Positions 59,284 to 64,000 of a stretch of DNA of 64,000 nucleotides are shown piece after piece. How positions within the stretch are numbered: position 1 is the stretch's first letter; each line of letters opens with the position of its first letter. This stretch comes from Mycobacterium sp. (GTDB lineage Bacteria > Actinomycetota > Actinomycetes > Mycobacteriales > Mycobacteriaceae). A program made the position numbers and the translations under genes. The notes under the pieces are model-generated. The model was not told where the DNA came from. It saw only the letters and a program-made list of their open reading frames with translations, and did no database searches. The stretch spans positions 106,494-170,493 of the forward strand of contig JAGQTV010000072.1 of the NCBI GenBank assembly GCA_020438845.1. The letters are read 5' to 3'.

Positions 59284-59938
59284 ATGATTCGCAATCACCG
59301 CACAAAACTTCAGATCGGCGTCGCCTCGCTGATCCTCGGCGTCGGCACCACCGCCGCCTTGGCCTATGCCAGACCTGTGGGCCCCTGGCCCGCCGCACCC
59401 GAGCCCTGCAGTCCACCGGCCCTGGCGGGATCGGTCGTCGCTGTCGGCGTCTCCGACATGGGCGCCATGACACATTCCGGCGCCAACGGCGGCATGATGG
59501 GACCGGGCATGATGGGGCCGAATATGAACGGCGGGCCCATGATGGGCTCGCCAGGGCCCTGGGCCAACGGCCCCGGTATAGGGCATGGGTATGGGACCCG
59601 GCATGATGCGGCTGACGGTCAACCCGACCTCAGTACCCACCGGCCAAGTGTCCCTGCTGGTCACCAACAACGGCATGTTCACCCACGAAGTCGTTGTCAT
59701 GCCGCTAAGCGCTGGCCAGAGCCCCGGCCAGCGGCCGGTCGGCGCAAACGGGGAGGTCGACGAATCCGGCAGCCTCGGGGAAGCGGCCGAAACCTGCGGG
59801 GCCGGTGAAGGAGACGGCATCGCGCCCGGAACCATGGGATGGACCACCCTCACCCTGGCACCCGGACGCTACGAACTGCTCTGCAACATCGCCGGTCACT
59901 ACAGCTCCGGGATGTACGGCGAACTCGACGTTGGATGA
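59284..59938 (+). pseudogene. Met-rich exported cupredoxin, apparent single-base frameshift
   Basis: The first frame (from ATG 59284) encodes a signal peptide (LQIGVASLILGVGTTAALAY) and a Met-rich region with MMGPGMMGPNMNGGPMMG. Near 59575-59590 a G-run causes a frame change: the original frame turns Arg/His-rich, while the next one continues MGMGPGMMRLTVNPTSV and a cupredoxin domain. That domain has a type 1 copper site: H in FTHEVVVMP and C-N-I-A-G-H-x4-M at the end (CNIAGHYSSGMYGELDV). Removing one G joins the halves into a roughly 217-residue protein. Either a recent mutation or a sequencing error. Confidence 0.65.
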
Positions 59939-59960
59939 GCCGATCCGGGCTAGGACGGCC

Positions 59961-60215
59961 GTGACCGCAGATACCGTCTCATGGATTACTGCGCATCGCT
60001 TTGGAGCGGCCGCGATCTTGCTGGTGGATCCGGATGACCGCGGGAGCATCGCCGCGACAGCTACCAGGCTCATCGCCGCAATCAGCCGAACCATGGTGGT
60101 TGACGGCCGCCCCGTGCGCATCGGCGCGAGCATCGGGGTGGCCGCCTATCCCGATGACGGATCCGACGAGGACGAACTGACCTTCAAAGCCGATTCTGCT
60201 CTCTCTACCAATTAA
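59961..60215 (+). pseudogene. Remnant of a GGDEF domain lacking the active-site motif
   Basis: The frame from GTG 59961 reads VTADTVSWITAHRFGAAAIL then LVDPDDRGSIAATATRLIAA and VDGRPVRIGASIGVAAYPDD, which is the second half of a GGDEF domain. Where RFGGDEFAILL is expected the sequence is RFGAAAILL, so the motif is deleted or replaced. It starts just after the cupredoxin stop and ends convergent with, and overlapping by 11 bp, the small gene on the minus strand. Short and without catalytic residues, it is probably non-functional. Confidence 0.6.
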
Positions 60216-60621
60216 AGGCGATAGGCCGACACAACCGGTTTCGAGCCGTCGACGCTGCACCACCGGAGGTTTCGTGACGACGAGCCATCTGCAACGGTGA
60301 TTGCCCGCTCGGCTCGAAGTACTGGCATCCCAGGCACGCCGCGTGGCTGATGCTGGGCACAGCGTCAAGTACGACACCTGGATGCCGGGACGGCCAGGCC
60401 TCCGGATCGGGCCCGAAGACGCTTTCGTACACGCGTCGCAGGTACACGCGCTGCGCCCAGAATCGACGGGCGACGTTGACTCCGGTCGTACCGCGTTTGA
60501 AGTCGATCCACGCGGTGACTCTGGCCGGAGGGAACTGGGCGTCCCAGTAAGGACCCCAGGTCGAGGACGCCCCTGTAGACCACTCGGTGGACGGTTGTCT
60601 GGGGCCTTGGTTGAAGTTCAT
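60205..60621 (-). CDS. Hypothetical protein coupled to the ADP-ribosylglycohydrolase-like gene
   Basis: The 138-residue protein starts MNFNQGPRQPSTEWSTGASS at 60621; its ATG overlaps the upstream gene's TGA (ATGA), with aaggaaacg as ribosome site. It has VTAWIDFKRGTTGVNVARRF, a basic segment RVYLRRVYESVFGPD, and cysteines in ACLGCQYFEPSGQSP. No family recognised. Coupling suggests it acts with the fusion protein. Confidence 0.7.
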   Translation of the reverse strand: MNFNQGPRQPSTEWSTGASSTWGPYWDAQFPPARVTAWIDFKRGTTGVNVARRFWAQRVYLRRVYESVFGPDPEAWPSRHPGVVLDAVPSISHAACLGCQYFEPSGQSPLQMARRHETSGGAASTARNRLCRPIAFNW

Positions 60622-62036
60622 TCGTTTCCTTTCGAGGGATGCAGACGGCCCAGCGCCGTACGGAAAGTCGGGCTCAGATCTGTCTCGGGCAGAAGGACGC
60701 ACACGTCGGAAAGGGACCGATAGACATCGATCCCGGTGCGTCGCGCTCCGTAGAGTGCGGCGACGGCGGGTGTCCGACTGTGTCCGCACAGGCCGTGAAC
60801 GAACACCGTAGCCCCTTGATTCCGCAAGTGTTCGATGATCCGGACGGTGTCGAGCAGGACGAAATCGAGAATGGTGTCGCTCAGCCCCTCGATCAGGCGC
60901 ACGTCGAGATGTCGCACCCCCGGCGGGATATCGCCATCGGCGACCTGACACAGCGAGATCACGGTGTCGACCCCGCCCGGCAGTGCCTTCAGTGCAGGTG
61001 CCGACCCGATCCACACTCCGCTGTCGTGTGGATGCCGGCGCGATTGTGGGTGTTTACGATGCGACAAGTAGGTGTAGTCGAAGCGTTGTGGTTCACCCTC
61101 GTTGATTATCTTGTCCACCAGTGCAACCAGGAGGCGCGTATTCAGCCCCGGCCAGCCCTTCAGCCCCAGCCGCCATTGGGCCGGAACGGCCGACGCTCCG
61201 TAGGCCGCACCCAGTAACGCTCCGGCAATCGCACCGACTGCGGCGGTGTCCCCGCCTGCTCGCACGGCGGCTTGCACCGCCAGCCGGAAATGATCAGCGG
61301 CGAACACGCCTGAGGCGGGATCGGTTTCGGGCACCGGGGTTGTGGCAATGGCCGACCAGGCACCCTGCAGTGCCGCGACCGCCCCTGAATTGACCCCCGC
61401 GAAGGCCGCCGGCCGGGAGTTTTCCGCCTCGGCGATCCGGGCCTCCCAGAGCGCTCGGCACTCAGAGGGCAAGCGGTCCAACCCGATTCGCACATCCAAC
61501 TGGCCCGTCCACACCGCGTGTCGGATGGCCAGGCACCAGAGCACGCAGGCATCAACGGCATCGGGCTCCGTGTGGGTCAGCGCGCTGACCTTGCGGGCCA
61601 CCAGAGCGGTGGTCCACTCGTCCTGCAGATTGGCCAACGCCACCGGAGCGGTGCGCGCCAACGAGGCGTTCGTTGCTGGTTGCCCGGATTCGGACCACGC
61701 CGTCGCGGCCGCGCGGGCAGCGTCGGCACTGATCTCATTTTGCGCAGCAGCGTTGAGAACCTTCCTGGTCTGCGGATCGACGTCTGTTGCCGTGCGCGCC
61801 CACCACGACCACCGTTCGACGATCTCATCGTGTCTCTTCTCCCCTTGCAGATCCGAGGAGGTCGTGGCCAGTTCGGCGATCGCGATCGCCATCGCGGTGT
61901 TACCGGTCCACAGCCCCGGCGGGCCGCTATCCCCCGCGGCGCCAAGGGCATCGCCCACGGCAGTTCCCAGAAGCACGCCGATAGCGCGGTCGCGCTCAGC
62001 GTCAGTCGGCGGCTCTCGAAATGGTGGCATTGACAA
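60618..62036 (-). CDS. ADP-ribosylglycohydrolase-like protein fused to a dual-specificity-phosphatase-like domain, both with eroded motifs
   Basis: In the 472-residue protein the N-terminal 300 residues follow DraG/ARH proteins: GVLLGTAVGDALGAAGD, TGNTAMAIAIAE where TDDT is expected, and GGDTAAVGAIAGALLGA (D263) where GGDTDTVG is usual. Residues 325-460 resemble a dual-specificity phosphatase, with VFVHGLCGHSRTP (H414-T422): Gly replaces the catalytic Cys of HCxxGxxRT and a Cys appears two residues later. Metal and phosphate sites may therefore be altered or non-catalytic, suggesting binding of ADP-ribose or phosphorylated ligand rather than hydrolysis. Coupled to a small downstream gene and divergent from the SEC-C gene. 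Confidence 0.75.
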   Translation of the reverse strand: MSMPPFREPPTDAERDRAIGVLLGTAVGDALGAAGDSGPPGLWTGNTAMAIAIAELATTSSDLQGEKRHDEIVERWSWWARTATDVDPQTRKVLNAAAQNEISADAARAAATAWSESGQPATNASLARTAPVALANLQDEWTTALVARKVSALTHTEPDAVDACVLWCLAIRHAVWTGQLDVRIGLDRLPSECRALWEARIAEAENSRPAAFAGVNSGAVAALQGAWSAIATTPVPETDPASGVFAADHFRLAVQAAVRAGGDTAAVGAIAGALLGAAYGASAVPAQWRLGLKGWPGLNTRLLVALVDKIINEGEPQRFDYTYLSHRKHPQSRRHPHDSGVWIGSAPALKALPGGVDTVISLCQVADGDIPPGVRHLDVRLIEGLSDTILDFVLLDTVRIIEHLRNQGATVFVHGLCGHSRTPAVAALYGARRTGIDVYRSLSDVCVLLPETDLSPTFRTALGRLHPSKGNE

Positions 62037-62302
62037 CTCCCGGACATCCGGGCCCCAAGCGGGGCGCTCTTACCCGCACCTGCTGGCGCGGGCCGCTTCG
62101 TCATCCGAGCCACCCACGAGCGTGGGGTTGGCGCACCGCCCAGTCGGAGCTTGGCGACGGTGTCTCGTGAAGCAAGATCAGTATAGGTGGGGTCACCGAC
62201 AGAGCGGCGACGCAGAACTACGGCCCGCCGTCCCGGCCCAGCGCCTTCGTCCCGGAGCACCTGCTGGGCGATCGGCCCGACCTCGGCACTACCGTCATCT
62301 CC
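62037..62302. promoter_or_regulatory. Divergent promoter region of the ARH-like and SEC-C genes
   Basis: This 266-bp gap contains agtataggt at about 62179-62187, a plausible -10 for the rightward SEC-C gene, giving a leader near 100 nt. No reading frame or clear hairpin was supported. Confidence 0.35.
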
Positions 62303-64000
62303 ATGCCCGGAGCCGCATCCGAAGACCCTGCCGACGCCCTGGTTGCCGCCGCCCAGGAGATTCTGCTGCAGCGCGGCCCGATGGACGAGGACGACCTGCT
62401 CGACGCCCTTGAGGCGGCCGGGGCCGACCTGGATCCCGCGTTCGAACGTCCGCTCAGTGACGTTCTCGACGACCACCGCGAACCGGTCCACGTGCTGGCC
62501 GACGGCCGCCTGGCCTGGATTCCCTCGGTGCTCGCCGGGCGGATTTTCACCCACCGGCTCACCGCCGCTGAGGCCGACCACGACGTCATCCCGTGGAGTG
62601 CGGATCTGGCAGCGCTGTCCCTGCTGATCGACGGCGAGGGCTTTGACCAACTCGCCGACGGCTCGCCGATCTCGGAGGCCTTCGCCGAACTGGGAGAGGA
62701 CCTGCGGGGCGCGCCCGAGTCCGTTGATCCCGGTGGCGGTGTGTTGTTGCTGCCACCCGGGAAGTTCGCCGAACTGGGTGTCGGCGCTGGTGATCTGGTG
62801 GGCCTTCGCCTGACCCCGCAGGGTTTCAAAATCGAGAAGGTCGCCGACGTCACGCCCACCGGCGCCGGCGCAGCCCTGACCGCGGCGCTTGAGGACATCC
62901 CGGATCGGCCCGAGTCGCTCGACACGGTGGTCTGGAGCATCTGCGCTGACGACGACGGATTGTTCCGGCAGCCGTGCGCCCCGTTGAGCGAGATCCTGGC
63001 CGCCAACGAACTGCCTTTCAGCAATGGGTTCGTCGCGGCTAGCGGCTTCGACTTCCCCGCCTACCGCGCTACCAATCGAATCCGGTTCATCAAAGAACAG
63101 TACGAATTGAGCGACGACGAAGCGCTGGCCGTGCTGGCGGCAGTCCACCTGTACGACCGCATTCTGAAGATGCTGGACGCGGCGAACACCGGCGATGCCG
63201 ACCACCTGGTCGAGGTGATCACGCAGTCTGTCACGCCGAGCCGGGGTCAGCCGGGAGCAACGACGCCGGCGTCCGACCGGACGACGATGGGGATGGCGTT
63301 GACACTGTTGGCCGAGCCGATCGTGACGGCCGCCGTTCTGGACCAGATCGGGAATGAGAACGAACGCGAGGCGACCGCGTTGCGCTTCTTCGCCGAGTCG
63401 CTGGAGCCGATGGTCCCGCGCCAGGCGCGCCCTGCGCTGCGGTGGTTGCGGGCCCAGGCTTTTGAGCTGTTAGGAGATCTTGAGGCGGCCGAGGCGACAC
63501 TGGAGGCGGCCGAATCACTGGATGAGTCATGGCCGTTGACGCTGATGTCACTGGCCCGCTACGCCGGTGATCGGGGTAACGCCGAGCGTGGGTTGTCGCT
63601 GCTGCGCCGGGCCGGGGTGCCCGAGGATCACGAATCTGTGGTGCTGCTGAAGCATTTCTTGCCGACACCCCGCACCGGTCTGGGCCGTAACGAGCGGTGT
63701 TGGTGCGGTTCGGGCCGCAAGTACAAGGTCTGCCATCTCAATCGCGAAGAGTTGCCGCTGGAGGATCGGGCGGCGTGGCTGTATCAGAAGTCGTCTTCCG
63801 ATCTCGCCGACGGCCCGTTCTTTTCGCTGCTCCTGGAGGCCGCCACCGAAAGAGCGCGGCACTGGGACTTCCCTGATGCGGTCGAGCATGCGATCGATGA
63901 GGGATTGGTCTGCGATGCGGTGCTTTTCGAGGGCGGCGCGTTCGAGGACTTCCTCGCCAGGCGGGGATTCCTGCTGCCCGAGGACGAGCGGTCGCTGGCC
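62303..64000 (+). CDS. SEC-C motif protein, 3'-truncated
   Basis: The frame is open to the window end (566 codons). ATG 62303 is the only standard start after an in-frame stop at about 62169-62171, although it lacks a clear ribosome site. The first about 150 residues hold a helical part (DEDDLLDALEAAGADL) and a beta segment; the middle is helical with TPR-like units (ALRWLRAQAFELLGDLEAAE). A SEC-C zinc motif is at C466-W-C468 ... C477-H478 in GRNERCWCGSGRKYKVCH. SEC-C domains bind zinc and often interact with SecB, ribosome or nucleic acid partners. Function not known. Confidence 0.82.
   Translation, partial: MPGAASEDPADALVAAAQEILLQRGPMDEDDLLDALEAAGADLDPAFERPLSDVLDDHREPVHVLADGRLAWIPSVLAGRIFTHRLTAAEADHDVIPWSADLAALSLLIDGEGFDQLADGSPISEAFAELGEDLRGAPESVDPGGGVLLLPPGKFAELGVGAGDLVGLRLTPQGFKIEKVADVTPTGAGAALTAALEDIPDRPESLDTVVWSICADDDGLFRQPCAPLSEILAANELPFSNGFVAASGFDFPAYRATNRIRFIKEQYELSDDEALAVLAAVHLYDRILKMLDAANTGDADHLVEVITQSVTPSRGQPGATTPASDRTTMGMALTLLAEPIVTAAVLDQIGNENEREATALRFFAESLEPMVPRQARPALRWLRAQAFELLGDLEAAEATLEAAESLDESWPLTLMSLARYAGDRGNAERGLSLLRRAGVPEDHESVVLLKHFLPTPRTGLGRNERCWCGSGRKYKVCHLNREELPLEDRAAWLYQKSSSDLADGPFFSLLLEAATERARHWDFPDAVEHAIDEGLVCDAVLFEGGAFEDFLARRGFLLPEDERSLA

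Noticed and set aside
1-64000. tRNA, rRNA, CRISPR array, insertion sequence or prophage
   Set aside because: No cloverleaf, spaced repeat array, transposase, integrase or structural phage gene was seen on reading the gaps and frames.

Overview
High-GC actinobacterial chromosome, most likely a Mycobacterium/Mycolicibacterium. Evidence: a secreted PE-PPE-domain protein, a two-component pair closely resembling mycobacterial TrcR/TrcS, an AIM24 protein with an N-terminal DUF2510 motif, many small Ala/Pro-rich secreted proteins, frequent GTG starts, and several leaderless promoters (TANNNT 6-7 nt before the start codon). No phage, insertion sequence, CRISPR array, rRNA or tRNA gene was recognised. 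It reads as ordinary chromosome with local accessory genes.

Layout. 1-4332: end of a dipeptide/oligopeptide ABC importer operon (binding protein cut by the window edge, two permeases, fused double ATPase). 4333-16000: housekeeping and metabolism (PLP decarboxylase, acyltransferase, ThrE-type exporter, amidohydrolase, NmrA-like protein, ClC antiporter, CocE/NonD hydrolase, SpoIIAA-like protein, MgtE). 16088-21332: small secreted proteins, a decayed DUF1214 gene, TrcRS-like sensor/regulator, SulP transporter. 21333-22042: gene-poor, with one broken small reading frame. 22043-24779: MOSC protein, MBL-fold hydrolase, SDR. 24829-30993: two very large exported proteins, a right-handed beta-helix protein of chlamydial Pmp-like pattern and a zinc-metallopeptidase with cadherin/VCBS-like repeats. 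31216-37864: signalling block (EAL phosphodiesterase with dead GGDEF, MASE1-GAF-SpoIIE phosphatase), DMT transporter, remnants of toxin-antitoxin genes, alpha/beta hydrolase.

38100-45055 is the most intriguing part. A PE-PPE protein is translationally coupled to a NYN-LOTUS RNA-binding/nuclease protein. It is followed by a tightly packed operon: a proline-rich membrane protein, an Lgt paralogue lacking the usual HGG histidine, a radical SAM enzyme whose cysteine pattern resembles tetraether/membrane-spanning lipid synthases, and a small membrane protein. This operon converges on a complete Lnt-like apolipoprotein N-acyltransferase. I infer a lipid or lipoprotein-modifying system.

45103-64000: coiled-coil membrane protein, active-looking diguanylate cyclase, secreted Pro-rich protein, K+ channel, glycosyltransferase, Kup K+ transporter, AIM24 protein, an 870-residue exported repeat protein, alpha/beta hydrolase, Ntn linear-amide hydrolase, a putative copper module (35-residue Cys peptide plus a frameshifted Met-rich cupredoxin), a GGDEF remnant, a coupled pair of a small Cys protein and an ADP-ribosylglycohydrolase/phosphatase fusion with eroded motifs, and a SEC-C protein running off the right end. 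All assignments are by reading motifs; no database search was run.
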